Shown piece by piece: positions 1 to 11,829 of a stretch of DNA of 27,500 bases. The DNA is from Glandiceps talaboti (lineage: Eukaryota; Hemichordata; Enteropneusta; Spengelidae). Every line of letters starts with the position of its first letter. Position 1 is the first letter of the stretch. The stretch covers positions 4,320,001-4,347,500 of the forward strand of contig NC_135556.1 in NCBI RefSeq assembly GCF_964340395.1, written 5' to 3'. A program made the translations under genes and the position numbers. The notes under the pieces were generated by a model. That model saw only the letters and a program-made list of their open reading frames with translations. It made no database searches and was not told where the DNA came from.

Positions 1-850
1 TTAGGGGACATAAATTATAAGCAATGATATATACACAAGATTTAGGGTTAGTTTAAGATCTTGCAGTCAATAATTACAGGACATCACACATTATATCATG
101 TGTTGACCAATGACCTCCATGTAGTTGAAAATATTAACACAGTGTTAGATGCTTGTTACCAGAGTTTGCCGGTGATATAAACATATAAACGGTTTCTCCT
201 GTCTAAGGGGTGGGTCTGTTCATTAGTGGTGGGGGAGACCCTGTTTTTAAAAAAAAATTGTGTGTGTGTATGTGTGTGTGTGTGTGTGTGTTGGGGCAGG
301 GTTGTCATCCCGTTTTGAAATTGTTGAAATGGAAGAAGAGGCCTAGAGATGACTGTGTTTGGAATGTGATGGAAGAACAATGGCATGACTATTTCTGAAC
401 TGTCGTATTTTTTCTTGTCCCTGTTTCTTACCTATACGTTTTTCATCATTATTTCATTCACTAAATTACTACAATGCTGGTACATGTTATGCAAATGTAC
501 GATGTTTTGAAATTATTGCCCAAAAGGCTACGGATAGCCTACAAATGGATAAATTAGTTGCTAATATATTGCGGTGCTGACATTTGAACTCTATGTATAA
601 AGAATAGTTGCTCATATATTGTACATGTGGTGCTGTCTCGCAAAGTTGTCAAAGTATCGCCTGAAAGTATTTTGGAAGCCTTAAATATTGCGTAAACGAA
701 TCAAAAGTCACCAGAAAATCCCACCACCCACCTCAGGTCAGAAAACTGCACGCACGACATGGGATATGTGTATCTTGCTATTAATGCAGTGCGTTTGTAT
801 ACTTGATAAATAGGTCAATAATATTGATTAACAATCATAAAATTCCTGTA
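1..850. other. No gene seen
   Basis: AT-rich sequence with a TG run; the short open frames here cross the microsatellite and show no coding features. Confidence 0.6.
258..290. repeat. (TG)n microsatellite
   Basis: TG dinucleotide run broken once by an A, preceded by a short poly-A. Confidence 0.9.
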
Positions 851-972
851 GGTGAAAAGGGGTTTTTCTTTGGCGAAGAACCATGTGAAGAAGATTGTGC
901 TATATTTGGACAACTTTCACAAATGGTTTGGGAACAATGATAATTCACCTCAAGAAACACAGTCTTGTGAAA
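851..972 (+). pseudogene. CAP-like exon fragment, probably decayed
   Basis: An acceptor (cctgtag) and a donor (GAAAG/gtaaat) bound this 122-base segment. One frame gives EKGFFFGEEPCEEDCAIFGQ then LSQMVWEQ and a TGA. The C...C..xGxxxSQMVW pattern resembles the conserved G-H-[FY]-[ST]-Q-[MV]-V-W signature of CAP/SCP proteins. A second frame is open throughout but has no recognisable motif and does not splice in phase to the next Cys-rich exon. The call is tentative. Confidence 0.25.
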
Positions 973-1046
973 GGTAAATTAGTACAGACGAATCAGGAAG
1001 GCGATCATCAAGGAGGGGCCAAAGTAAAAAAAAAAGCAAAGGTATT

Positions 1047-1093
<47 letters not shown>
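1047..1093. repeat. (AAC)n microsatellite
   Basis: About 15 uninterrupted AAC units in the intron-like gap between the 851 and 1339 segments. Confidence 0.9.
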
Positions 1094-1338
1094 GATCAAC
1101 AGCATGCGATCACGCAGCTGGAATTTGGAAAGCTTGACATGTATATAGTAAATCAACAAATAAATAAAAAGAGCATATCATTACAGTGCTTAACAATCTT
1201 GAGAAAGTTCCAAACGAAATTTTCAAATACGAACTGTTCTCTGACAGTCTGTATTCTGACAATATACTGTTGTGTTCTGATATATAATATCAGAGAGTTA
1301 TTTAAAAAAAAAAAAAAATGATAACATTTTTCCTCTAG

Positions 1339-1396
1339 GTGATTGTTCCAACCTTCAAGACTACTGCTTTCGGATGAAGGGTCGTTTTTGGCCAGA
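1339..1396 (+). CDS. Cys-rich exon-like segment (ShKT-like?)
   Basis: After a tttttcctctag acceptor the frame reads GDCSNLQDYCFRMKGRFWPD then WQQCIM before a G/gtgaca donor. C-6-C spacing and the terminal C recall ShKT modules, which often accompany CAP domains. If spliced to 3132 it continues DCSSEEC and soon meets a TAG. Without splicing the frame stops at TAA 1482-1484. Partial or decayed gene; function not inferred. Confidence 0.3.
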
Positions 1397-2238
1397 CTGG
1401 CAGCAATGCATCATGGGTGACAAAAAACTGAATAATATAATCAACTATCCAGAGTCCGACCCAACTCTGTTGAAAAAAAAGTAAACCAGATTTAAACTGA
1501 ATGTGCTATTTAATGTGTATATTTTCAAATATAACAAAATCAAATTAGTTATTTCCGGTACGTGTTTCGATGAATTATGTATCGACGGTTTGGATTCAAG
1601 CAATAATTGTTTGAAATGTGTTACAGTGAATTTCACAATACCGTGCAGCTTTTCTGTTTGATACAACCACACAGAAACCAATAAGAAACTGGACATGCTA
1701 CACTTTAAGATAGCAGGATTGAATGAGTACAGTTTCTTGCTATGTTTTGTCTGAGTGAAATGAACTACACATGCCACCATAGAGACATCAAATGAACACC
1801 GCAAAGGACATTTTACACGCCCTTCATCGGGTGTTTGATACTAAGAAAAACATTGGCACCCGAACGTCTGCATAGATCGGAGTTGCAAAACATTTAAATA
1901 GTTTATTTATTTTAGACTAAATGTAGCAAAGAAATGCGATATTGCTATTGAAGAAATCACACTGACATTTTTATTATTGGCGTGCAAACAAGCACTTTGC
2001 TTGCGTACTCGGAAAAGGCTTGTTACATACCCGGTATGCTGTCGCAGAAAATGTTCGAATCAAGTCCCATATGCTATACGTGGACTATTACATGGCCCAG
2101 TCATATCTATGAATGTAAAAACTGAATTGTCATATCAACAGACATAGGCGTAAGTAAAGTATGTCACTTTTCACACAGCCTATGCAAGCAAGCCCTTCCG
2201 TTGTATCATGAGAATCTTGGCTGGCTGGATGACTTATT

Positions 2239-2421
2239 GACGGATTGATTGATTGAGTGAGTGAGTGAGTGAGTGAGTGAGTGAGTGAGTGAGTGAGTGA
2301 GTGAGTGAGTGGGTGGGTGGGTGAGTGACTGACTGACTGACTGACTGACTGACTGACTGACTGACTGACTGACTGACTGATTAATTATCTGTCTGATTGA
2401 CTGAGTGACTGACTATTTGTC

Positions 2422-2463
<42 letters not shown>

Positions 2464-2532
2464 GTTGGTTGGTTGGTTGGTTGGTTGGTTGGTTGGTTGG
2501 TTGGTTGGTTGGTTGGTTGGTTGGTTGGTTGG

Positions 2533-2614
<82 letters not shown>

Positions 2615-2812
2615 CATTCATTCATTCATTCATTCATTGATTACTTGCTTGCTTTATTGTTTGGTTGGTTTGTTGGTTGGTTGGTTGGTTGGTTGGTAGT
2701 TTGTTTGTGTGTTTGGTTGGTTGGTTGGTTGGTTGTTTGCTTGATTGATTAATCGATCGATATGTCAGATTGATCGATTTATGGTTGATTGATTTCTCGC
2801 TTGCTTGCTTGC

Positions 2813-2868
<56 letters not shown>
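2239..2868. repeat. Compound GATT/GAGT/GACT/GGTT/CATT tetranucleotide array
   Basis: About 630 bases of consecutive homogeneous blocks: GAGT (about 2255-2325), GACT (about 2325-2378), GATT, GGTT (2459-2533), GATT (2534-2613), CATT (2614-2638), GGTT and GCTT pieces, and GATT again (2813-2868). Neighbouring blocks differ by a single base. The Asn-Gln-Ser-Ile open frames on the minus strand are translations of this array. Confidence 0.95.
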
Positions 2869-3131
2869 CATGTAACTTTGATTGACAGAGCTGAAAGAAG
2901 AAAGCGTAAATATAAATTATTGTGTTAAATATAAGTTCGCAACCATTCGCAACACTTCAAAGATATTCGATTTATGTACTTATTAGGGTTAGGTACAGTT
3001 CCCTAAGTGTGTTGTAAGGAATCAAATTAATATCTACAATTACATGTACATTTTGTTTCGTATAGATTTAGTTGTACACACCGAAAGCTAATGCATGGTA
3101 CTAATACAAAATTTCCTGTATTTGTTGGCAG

Positions 3132-3198
3132 ACTGTTCCTCAGAAGAATGCATGTCTAGCAAGGAAAGACCATTGTTCTAGCTGGAATAAAGGAAAGG
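3132..3198 (+). CDS. Cys-rich exon-like segment
   Basis: It lies between gttggcag and AAAG/gtaata. The phase-0 frame reads TVPQKNACLARKDHCSSWNK then GK and is open; the phase that continues from 1396 gives DCSSEEC and stops at TAG. It splices in phase 0 to 3284. C-6-C spacing (CLARKDHC) repeats that of the 1339 segment. Confidence 0.3.
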
Positions 3199-3283
3199 TA
3201 ATATGATGATATTCATAATTATGCTGGGTTATCTTGTTAAATAATCTTCCATCTCACTCAATTTATCATGTCATACGTTTCTA

Positions 3284-3368
3284 GGACTTCTCCCTCGTCA
3301 AGCGAACCGCTTCCACCTATTATATAAAGAACACAGAAACTACTTTTTGTCACGATTCCTACTGTACA
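3284..3368 (+). CDS. Cys-rich exon-like segment
   Basis: After a gtttctag acceptor the frame reads DFSLVKRTASTYYIKNTETT then FCHDSYCT and ends ACAG/gtgtaa, continuing in phase from 3198. The FCxxxxC end is compatible with a disulfide-rich secreted module. No start or further exon was found. Confidence 0.3.
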
Positions 3369-4009
3369 GGTGTAATTTCTATCCCACAAAACAATTTTAG
3401 ACTTCCAATCCATGAAAAAGCACCGGTGTTTTTGCTTGAATAAGCTATGGAAAGGTTTTAGACAGAGACAAAACTATGTAAAACAACAATACAACTGTCA
3501 AAATAACAGGGTTTGCCTCTGATGTCTGAACAGGTGACGCTTTTATCAGTTTGTTTACATCTGTTGAGGTTGTAATGTACTCGATTGTCATAACATGTAG
3601 CATTCTATCAGTAAACAGTTATGGGATCCTGTCCTTTGTGCTGTTTATGCATTGATAAGTTACAGACACTACTTACTTGTTATTTGAACATGGTGACAGA
3701 GACAAAACCAAGCTTTCGCTCAAGATTTAAACTTGCCACTATACTACCTGCAGCCTAATTGACCACTACTTAACAGGTACAACGTGTATAATGTGTGTAC
3801 AATGAAGAATCAAGAATAGTATGATGTTTGAAAGCTGCTAAATATGCTCTTCCAAACTTTTGAATAAACGTCAAAATGTGTCCATAAAGTAGCGTTGTCC
3901 TGACAACACCTAGCGTACCAATTCCAACCTAAATCATTGATACGTGCAACCCGTGTTGGCACAGGCAAAGTGTTGCATTAGGATTCGACAATGGTGATAC
4001 CTACGAATA
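3369..4009. other. No gene seen
   Basis: Follows the last Cys-rich exon-like piece. Reading straight on from 3368 the frame closes after about 25 codons. No further acceptor/donor pair enclosing a Cys-rich frame was found. Confidence 0.5.
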
Positions 4010-4196
4010 AAAGAATGAATGAATGAATGAATGAATGAATGAATGAATGAATGAATGAATGAATGAATGAACGATCGAACGAACGAACAAAGGAATGAAC
4101 AAACGAAGGAATGAATAAATGAAATGAACAATCGAATGAATGAATGAATGAATGAATGAATGAATGAATGAATGAATGAATGAATGAATGAATGAA
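4010..4196. repeat. (GAAT)n array with a degenerate centre
   Basis: Two pure GAAT blocks flank a centre of one-base variants (GAAC, CAAA, CGAA) at about 4070-4135. Confidence 0.95.
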
Positions 4197-4370
4197 AATA
4201 CACAATGATCAAAACAATTTTATATTAAAGTTATTATACAACTCTCATAGTCTGCAAGATTAATCTCTGACATTGGAAATACTTTTAATTGTTCAATAAC
4301 CTTCTTAAAGTCGGTCTAGACAGTAGAGAGACATATCATTTTTTAAATGCTCATTTCTTTCGCTCATGTT

Positions 4371-4376
4371 TTTATT
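4371..4376 (-). promoter_or_regulatory. Poly(A) signal AATAAA
   Basis: AATAAA on the minus strand 41 bases downstream of the candidate stop at 4417-4419, in an A/T-rich context. It supports a minus-strand gene ending here. Confidence 0.4.
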
Positions 4377-4416
4377 AGAATTCGATAAGCTTAGCTTCAT
4401 CTTCTACTATGCAATT

Positions 4417-4587
4417 TCAGTCTCGAAAGTCAAACTCAGAAGTTCTTCTTTTCGATAATTTCTTCCATAACTGCAAAAAAAAATAACCAGCTTACCCGAT
4501 ATCCATCACTCTTTACATCATTGCTACTTTCACTCCAAGAGAAACAGTTATGTTGTGAAGTAATCACTCTAACTGCCAAGTCAGCAT
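4417..4587 (-). CDS. Candidate 3' exons of the lectin-like gene
   Basis: Exon 4496-4587 (tctag acceptor, CGG/gtaagc donor) encodes ADLAVRVITSQHNCFSWSES then SNDVKSDGYR. It splices in phase to 4417-4470 (ttttttgcag acceptor), which gives LWKKLSKRRTSEFDFRD and TGA. A poly(A) signal follows about 40 bases later. However, it needs one spare base from the preceding exon and the lectin exon ends in phase 0, so an intervening exon or an indel is required. It does not resemble the second half of a C-type lectin domain. Confidence 0.35.
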
Positions 4588-4975
4588 CTAGAATCAGTGT
4601 AAATTCAAATATTGAAAAAAGTAAGAAAATGTTTAAAAAGTAACCTAGTTCAATTACACATAATCTATGATATCTATTGATTTCAAAGTTTCTCATCATT
4701 CATTACTTAAACTGCCCATAACGATACGATTGTACACAGTAAAAAGAATCGATAACAGATAAGGAAGGTTATTATCCTAAACAATTGGAATTTGGTCTTT
4801 GCAATATTTACGATATTTTTTCGAATTACATAAAAACGAAATTAGGATCGGCAGTAACATTAACTAGGTTGGGTCAGATTACCGGAACCAAACTATTTTT
4901 TGGCCTTTAATCTCGGAAAGATTTTTTCCAATAATGATGGAAACACGGCCATACGGCTATTGAATATTGACTTAC

Positions 4976-5199
4976 GTCATATCGTCGAAGGTACAACCAC
5001 ACTTTACAGTCGTTATCGATAGTACAATATTTCATGGTAAGACACTGTCGTTCATCTTCATGTTCAACAACGGGAAGTGTCCCTCCAAGCTCTCCACATT
5101 TTGCTGTTGTTTCAGGCCATAATAATACTTTACCCTGTATCAGATCCTCGACGTAATAACAGACGTTACCGAATCCAGTCCAATACTCCACGCATTGAT
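4976..5199 (-). CDS. C-type lectin-like domain exon (N-terminal half)
   Basis: Encodes QCVEYWTGFGNVCYYVEDLI, then LLWPETTAKCGELGGTLPVV, EHEDERQCLTMKYC and KVWLYLRRYD. The C..W..F.N.CY / W.ET...C...GG.L..V...DE pattern is the opening of a long-form C-type lectin domain, with the two extra N-terminal Cys. Acceptor is aaccag, donor GAC/gtaagt. The exon covers about 75 residues, roughly half of a domain. The second half (WND or EPN-type Ca2+ site, final two Cys) was not found downstream, so ligand or calcium binding cannot be predicted. Confidence 0.75.
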
Positions 5200-6066
5200 C
5201 TGGTTATGTACAATTAATGTAACTGAATAACTTGAATGATCAAACATATATTTTCCATTCACTTAGATAATTTCATAAATCACAAAATGCAAGTTACATA
5301 CACAAAGAACGTACATACATTTGACAGCAATGTCACATTTTCTTTTCTTTTTTATTTATACGGCTTGGAACATGCCATAGAGAATTAAAGAAAGTATTTA
5401 ATATGAACTGAGTACTCTAATTTCAGACATGGCGATGTTTTCACATGTCACTAAATCCCTAGTCCAAGAAATGAATATCAATTATTGCAATAGTTTACAT
5501 AGGTGTAAAGACAATAGGTACTATCTCGTATGTCTTGAGGTGTTATTTAATTTGAAGTGTCCTTTTTTCATGTTCAAGGACGCTCATTATTATGCATGAT
5601 GTATTGCTATCTCATTTATTATGCGTCACTTAATGTTAAGCGATTTGACGACTTGATTTTTGACCGTGGAGATGTGAGCATCTGAGTCATCTGCTCCGGT
5701 TTTGATTGAGGCCGTTATGTTACAGTTCTACTTCATACATCTCGTATGCTACTTATCTTTGCTACATCTACATACATTGATCTACAAATTCCAACAACTT
5801 TGAAAATAATTGCTTGATTGTATTTGTCTCGAGCTTGATTCAAACAATAAATAAAAATACAAACAATAAAGAGGTTTGCTCCACCGTTAACCTTACCTAT
5901 CTATTCGTTTAGTTACAGCAGATACCTATCTGTCGTCGACATGACCAGTTTGTTGATATAGTTACTTGTCATCACATTTCCTGAGTTCTTTACAAATATG
6001 AGTTTCATTTTGACAAACAACCATGCCTGACAGCAATATCAGGATCGCCCCTTTTTGTGTACTTAC

Positions 6067-6127
6067 CTACAGCAGTGTTGTGGGTCATAAACATGGAAAG
6101 GATAAACTGAAGAAAAATTGACTTCAT
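6067..6127 (-). CDS. Signal-peptide exon of a secreted C-type lectin-like gene
   Basis: ATG AAG TCA ATT starts MKSIFLQFILSMFMTHNTAV, a Lys followed by a hydrophobic core, then a gtaagt donor with one spare base. The next exon (4976-5199) supplies the two bases AT to make GAT (Asp) and continues DQCVEYW. Start context is ctaaaATGA. The short length and hydrophobic core are those of a typical secretory signal. The phase match and the lectin exon make this call strong. Confidence 0.75.
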
Positions 6128-6218
6128 TTTAGTACTTCCTCACTTATTCCTCATCCATCTATCAGATTCTAGGAAACTTATAAGAAATAGTTTCAGCATT
6201 CCTATTCAGTCATTATGT

Positions 6219-6264
6219 TACTGACTACACCCGTCGTATTTTTTTCACTAACAACCTATTTAAA
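6219..6264 (-). promoter_or_regulatory. Possible core promoter of the lectin-like gene
   Basis: On the minus strand a TTTAAATA box (6264-6257) is followed about 36 bases later by TCAGTA, an initiator-like motif (6224-6219). The ATG lies about 95 bases further on. The spacing suits a TATA-Inr promoter with a short 5' leader, but such AT-rich motifs are common here. Confidence 0.25.
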
Positions 6265-7173
6265 GTAGAAAGTAGACCCATGGGCAAATGTTAGAGCGTA
6301 ACGTTTTATTTATCCATGTGTCTAGATCTTTTATGTATATATCTTGTTTGTATTTATTAAGTTATGACTAGACAAAAATTAACTATTCATGTGTTGAGTT
6401 CTTTCATCTTCATTCAAAATTTACAGTTTCATGCCTAACAAATCGTATGTCTTTTCCTTTATATCAAAAGCTGTTGTTTAGAGACAGTGCTGTACTTAGA
6501 ACACTAGAGCTGCTTTGAAAATATCATAGTATTGAAAGTATAACGATATCGGCATTATCTTCTCAATCAATAGGACAGAACTAACAAAATTCATTGTAAA
6601 CGTAGAAATGATGTATTCCTCAATATTATCATCGCCTCTGACCAAAACACGAGTAAATACATGAGATTATAGGCGGGACATGAAATTATGGTGACGATGA
6701 AAAATGTAGTCTGCAATTCATGAAATGCTAACTCCTTTTAGGCGGGAAACCCGTCCAAACCGTGACCTATTGTAACTATTAAGCTTCTTGATACAGAGAC
6801 GAATTTACAAACACTCGCAGTCATATAAATACACTGACACTAATGATCAGAACTGATGACATCCATGTTGGTATCGATACTGTCAGTATAATATGAGAGG
6901 CACACGTTGGCTTCTTATTAGACTCTTTCACAGTCCTCGGAGCTTCGCATAAATAGCTAAAACTTGGGTTGTTTTATATGTACCGATATCTACCACATAA
7001 TTGTACTGGAATATCCCTGTACTGTGCGCCCTCATCGATCACATAGGGCTTACCTTTCGTTGACGTGTTAGTGAGACGCTCGGTGTTAACGCGTTAATAT
7101 GGAGCATCACGAAAGGGGGACACTGATCATCATCAGAGTTCATTATCCAATTAAGATTTGAATAGTTAAAATG
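6265..7173. other. No gene seen; upstream flank of the lectin-like gene
   Basis: Only AT-rich sequence up to the CAGA array. It could hold regulatory sequence for the minus-strand gene at 6127, but no specific site can be defended. Confidence 0.5.
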
Positions 7174-7738
<565 letters not shown>

Positions 7739-7819
7739 CGATTTGAAATGGAGCCTGTGAACAGTATGGGCAAGGTTGAATGATAAAATAATAAAATACA
7801 AAAGCAATGTCGTTAAACG

Positions 7820-7840
7820 TTTATTTATTTATTTATTTAT
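7820..7840. repeat. (TTTA)n microsatellite
   Basis: Five TTTA units. Confidence 0.85.
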
Positions 7841-7841
7841 G

Positions 7842-9693
7842 TAAAGCCAAAGATAGCACTGCACTACTACTTCGAAGGTCGTTGGGAAAGTTTACATTTT
7901 GAAATTTCACTATCGGTATAAGGGAGCCTTGAGAAATTACATTGTTCTCGGAAAGGGTCACATTGTAATAATCGGAATTAATGGAGGGTGACATTTTGGA
8001 TTATTTTGTGATTTGGACATCCCACCACTGTCACCACACCGGTTTCATATATTCCACAGCTGTCGTACGTATCCCACTGCTGCCCCCATTGTACTGTAAT
8101 ATCGTAATATATCACTCAAATCGATGCTGACAACCATGTAGTGGGGTGAGTAAAGGAGGAACATTGTGGTAAGATATTTGTACATTATTTGGGATTATGT
8201 GGTTGAGTGGGGATGTTGACCTTGGTCCCAACAGTGTTGTCAGTGCGCCCACCTTGTCTTTGGGAGTTCTGACCTTCAGTTCAGCCAAATAGATCTAAAC
8301 ACGGGGATTAATTACACAAACAAACTATGCTTTTAAATTATCAATATGACGGGAGGGCATGTTTTAGAGAAATGAAATATTGAGGGAGGGCCAAGATTAA
8401 CAAACGGAATCGGGCAATATCAGATTTATGTAACATATTCGGCTTGATACCCCCTCTCGTTTGTAATTACTGACGGCACCCTAACGCCTTTGTCGATAGC
8501 CTGGGACTTTAAACTTGCATGTGTTCTCGACATTAGCCGAGTTCACGATTATATTGCGATACTTATTAAGCGGTAACATATAAATCGAAGAGTTAAATCT
8601 TATCTACGACTGTTCTATTAACAAAACTTTAAATATGATTATTTCACATGGTCATCACCATTTTAATTAGGGGAACTTGAATTATCATCAAATTTGCCCT
8701 ATATGAGAATGCATATGCACTCTCTGTGTTGGTGAAGCTATTGGACTAGGAAATTTTATTTGAATCCAAAGGTTTCCCTTATTCTTGATAATTTCATACT
8801 TATGGGCATATTTGTTTTGATTTTCTATATCATACTTTCATAGTAATGTAAATTGGTGTCCACATTCTTCTTGAAAGTACTTTCGATTTGATGTTCCTGA
8901 ATTTATTATCATATCTTTACATTTATGTTTTAAAAAGCAATAACAGATTTTATCACAGTCTAGACAGATATTTTTTTCATGTTATATATATTGTGAATGT
9001 CACTGATCAAAACAAGTCTTCATAGAACACACACGCCTCTCAATTACTTTACTAGAACTATGTGACTGAATGGCGAAACGAAATTGGTGGCAACAAATTA
9101 ATGCTACAATGTGTCTGTGATGTGCAAGAAAGAGCTTGGTTTTGATAATTGATCCTGAATTCCAAGGTCAAAGGAAAAAGGAAGCTTGCACCTGATAATA
9201 TGTGGGTAGACACTTGAATGAAATCTAATATTGCATTTCAGTGAAATTATGCACTGACAGACAGAACCCATTGCAATAGTTATCCCATGGGGAGGGAACT
9301 ATTTAGCAGCTTTTGACTTTGTGGCGATAAAATTTTGATAGGGTAAAGAGAATCTCTGAAAATTTAAGCAAAATTACACCTTGAAAACCCTCCATGTTTC
9401 AGAAAAGAGAGGGCTTCTGTAAAAGATTCAAAATATGACTTGTTTACTATGGTCAGTTAGCTATATCAATGCAGACAACTTTTGACAACAAAATATTACC
9501 TTGTTTTAAAACATAATTTCAATGAGAAGGTTATAAAAAAACAGGTTTTGTTATAAAAGAATACTTGAGTATATTGTAATACAAGAAAATGATAGAACAA
9601 ATGGGTTTTAGTATACATGTACTGAGTGATAAGTTTACATGACTACACTAATATACGCTGTTTCTATGGAAAGCAAGCTAACATTGGGTATAT
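7842..9693. other. No gene supported
   Basis: Unique AT-rich sequence. The only candidate is a weak minus-strand frame at about 8112-8294 (after gtgtttag) reading YLAELKVRTPKDKVGALTTL; it has no partner exon or recognised family. Confidence 0.5.
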
Positions 9694-9742
9694 CTCAGAC
9701 CACTATAGAAACAGACTGGAAACATGTATATAGTGGTCTGAG
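9694..9742. other. Perfect 14-bp hairpin
   Basis: CTCAGACCACTATA at 9694-9707 is exactly complementary to TATAGTGGTCTGAG at 9729-9742, with a 21-base loop. It stands alone with no gene nearby; it could be a small RNA hairpin or a relic of a palindromic element. Confidence 0.3.
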
Positions 9743-9930
9743 GTTAGGTGAATTCAAACTCCATGTAATCAAGATATGATTAAGGAAATTAAGGAAAACC
9801 TGCTATCATAGACACCACCCCACTGTGAGTGTAATGACATCAATGTACGGTGCTAGCTTATTTCACATGGAACGGGAGGCGATTTATGTGCTTTTTACTA
9901 CTTTTATGTTCAATAAAGATGACCTCTAAA

Positions 9931-10119
9931 TGTTGAGGTGTAATTTATTCTCAAGGTGTATCTTTAGCTGTCATCAGCTAGTACACTAACTGTACACATA
10001 AGGTGTTAATTTCTCAGTCACACTTAGAACCTTAGCCTTATAAAAACATTCACCTTCTAGCTTATAGTTTAAGCTGGGGACAGCTAAAGATAAATCTTGA
10101 GAATAAATTGCACTCGACA
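9931..10119. mobile_element. Short inverted-repeat (MITE-like) element, copy 1
   Basis: Arms 9931-9972 and 10079-10119 are near-perfect inverted repeats (ATTTATTCTCAAG...ATCTTTAGCTGTC and complement) with a core of about 106 bases. The element is also present in the second duplicate, so it predates the duplication. Confidence 0.55.
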
Positions 10120-10901
10120 TGTATAATTCAGCTTTCTTGAATATCAAAGTAATCAAGAGCACGTAAATCTTCGATAATGAGCCTCTAATTCCCTGTGGTT
10201 ATATCAAAATGTTGCAACAATAGTTTTAGGTTGTGTCTGTATAGGTCCTCCCGATAGCCGACTTGCCCTCGTCGTATCGTATGTATTATATTCAAAATGT
10301 CAAACAAATCCAAGAAATGATCACTAAAAGGATGCATAAGCTTAGAATGTAACTAAACACAAAATCAATCAATCCCTGTTGTAAAAGTTAAAGATATATT
10401 AACTGCATAGAATGTGGCCCTTCATTTCACAACTAACATTTTTACAATAAATATTCAATTCTTCTAAATTACAGAAAATATGAAAATAGGGCTCATGAAT
10501 GTCAAGTTCTTAAAGTTCATATACCTCAGCAATTCCATATCTTGCAATGATATGATCTCATTCCTAACGTTCATATCCATCTGTACCATTACTTATACAA
10601 GCTATCCATTCATAGACGATAATCTATCTTTTGTACAATGGTAAACTCTGTACCGTACTCTGCAGTGTAAATGCACAAAGCTAGTGACATGCTATAATCG
10701 ATGTTTGTAAACGTAAAACAAAAATAGTTTTGACATGGGGAATTTCAATTTTGACAGTTCCCTTTCCTGTCCCGAGTACAATTTCAAAATACTAAACTAA
10801 CTTTGAAAACATTCAAAAATCCCATACTACAAATATTAGCAACACTGCACAAAACAATATATAATACATTCCATTCGGGTTTTTTGTTCGTTGTTTCAGA
10901 C

Positions 10902-10988
10902 ACGCAAGCTCTAGGTCAAAATGGTTCAGCATATCGAGGATTGGACTCAACAACTTTCTCAAAAACATCAAAAGGTGCATCAGACTGA
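10902..10988 (+). CDS. Small conserved exon-like frame in duplicate copy 1
   Basis: A pyrimidine-rich acceptor (tttttgttcgttgtttcag) precedes a frame TQALGQNGSAYRGLDSTTFS then KTSKGASD and TGA. The same frame and stop are kept in copy 2 (12706-12795), with one synonymous and one Lys/Asn change. A Tyr-containing Ser/Thr-rich end could be a receptor tail, but no upstream exon is visible and no family is recognised. Confidence 0.25.
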   Translation, partial: TQALGQNGSAYRGLDSTTFSKTSKGASD

Positions 10989-11639
10989 GTAGACATAACT
11001 GACAGTCTAGATGCAAATTATTTACAGATACACTACTCTCTTACTTCTGGTCTGTCGACGATTCCTTTGATGTGTTCTGTTTTTAATTAGAGCAAACGGT
11101 TGCATAATATCCTAAAGTGCTAATCACTTGTGAGGAGAACTTAGTGTTTCTAAACCTCCCAAAACGCTAAACATCTATTCAAAGGGCTGTAGTATGAAAT
11201 ACCTAATAACTAATCATTTCCACACTAATATATGTACTGTTGGCATGAAATTCATATGCCATTTTCAGATTTGAAATATTATGATTCTAAACCGATTATA
11301 TACACTTTGACAACTAAATATGTAATTTGTTTTAAATTCAAGTTATAAGTAAAACGTCATAAACCGGTTACCAAATACTATTTCTGTGGTACACACTAAG
11401 TAAAGTACTTCTATACCATTATTGCCCAAACTATTACTATGTGAAATACCATACGAAATTCTTATTAATCAGGGTTTTCAACCCTTAGTGATTACGTTTT
11501 TCATCGTACTAAATTGTGCATTGCATAGTATTCACATATCACGTTGCCAGCTTATATAACAGGGAAGGAAATGGAGACTTCTATGTGATGATTTGCGTGA
11601 TTTTTACTACTTTTATGTTCAATAAAGATGAACTATAAA

Positions 11640-11829
11640 TGTTGAGGTGTAATTTACTCCCAAGGTGTATCTTTAGCTGTCATCAGCTAGTACACTAACT
11701 GTACACATAAGGTGTTAATTTCTTAGTCACACTTAGAACCATTAGCCTTATAAAAACATTCACATTCTAGCTTATACATTAAGCTGATAACAGCTAAAGG
11801 TAAAGCTTGAGAATAAATTGCACTCGACA
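11640..11829. mobile_element. Short inverted-repeat (MITE-like) element, copy 2
   Basis: Counterpart of 9931-10119 in the second duplicate; its arms (11640-11681, 11789-11829) carry a few more mismatches. Confidence 0.55.

Larger units (their letters stand above)
9846..11536. repeat. Tandem duplication, copy 1
   Basis: A unit of about 1.7 kb that matches 11537-13430 almost base for base over most of its length, in direct orientation. The junction tattcacatat..acgttgccagctta links the end of copy 1 to the start of copy 2. It contains a palindromic 190-base element and a small conserved exon-like frame. Confidence 0.8.

Noticed and set aside
210-398. Plus-strand small frame starting MGLFISGGG
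   Set aside because: Runs through a poly-A and TG microsatellite and has no homology or conserved context.
3934-4212. Phe-Ile-His-Ser minus-strand frames
   Set aside because: Translation of the GAAT array.
8112-8294. Minus-strand exon reading YLAELKVRTPKDKVGALTTL
   Set aside because: Has an acceptor-like gtttag, but no convincing donor, partner exon or family resemblance.
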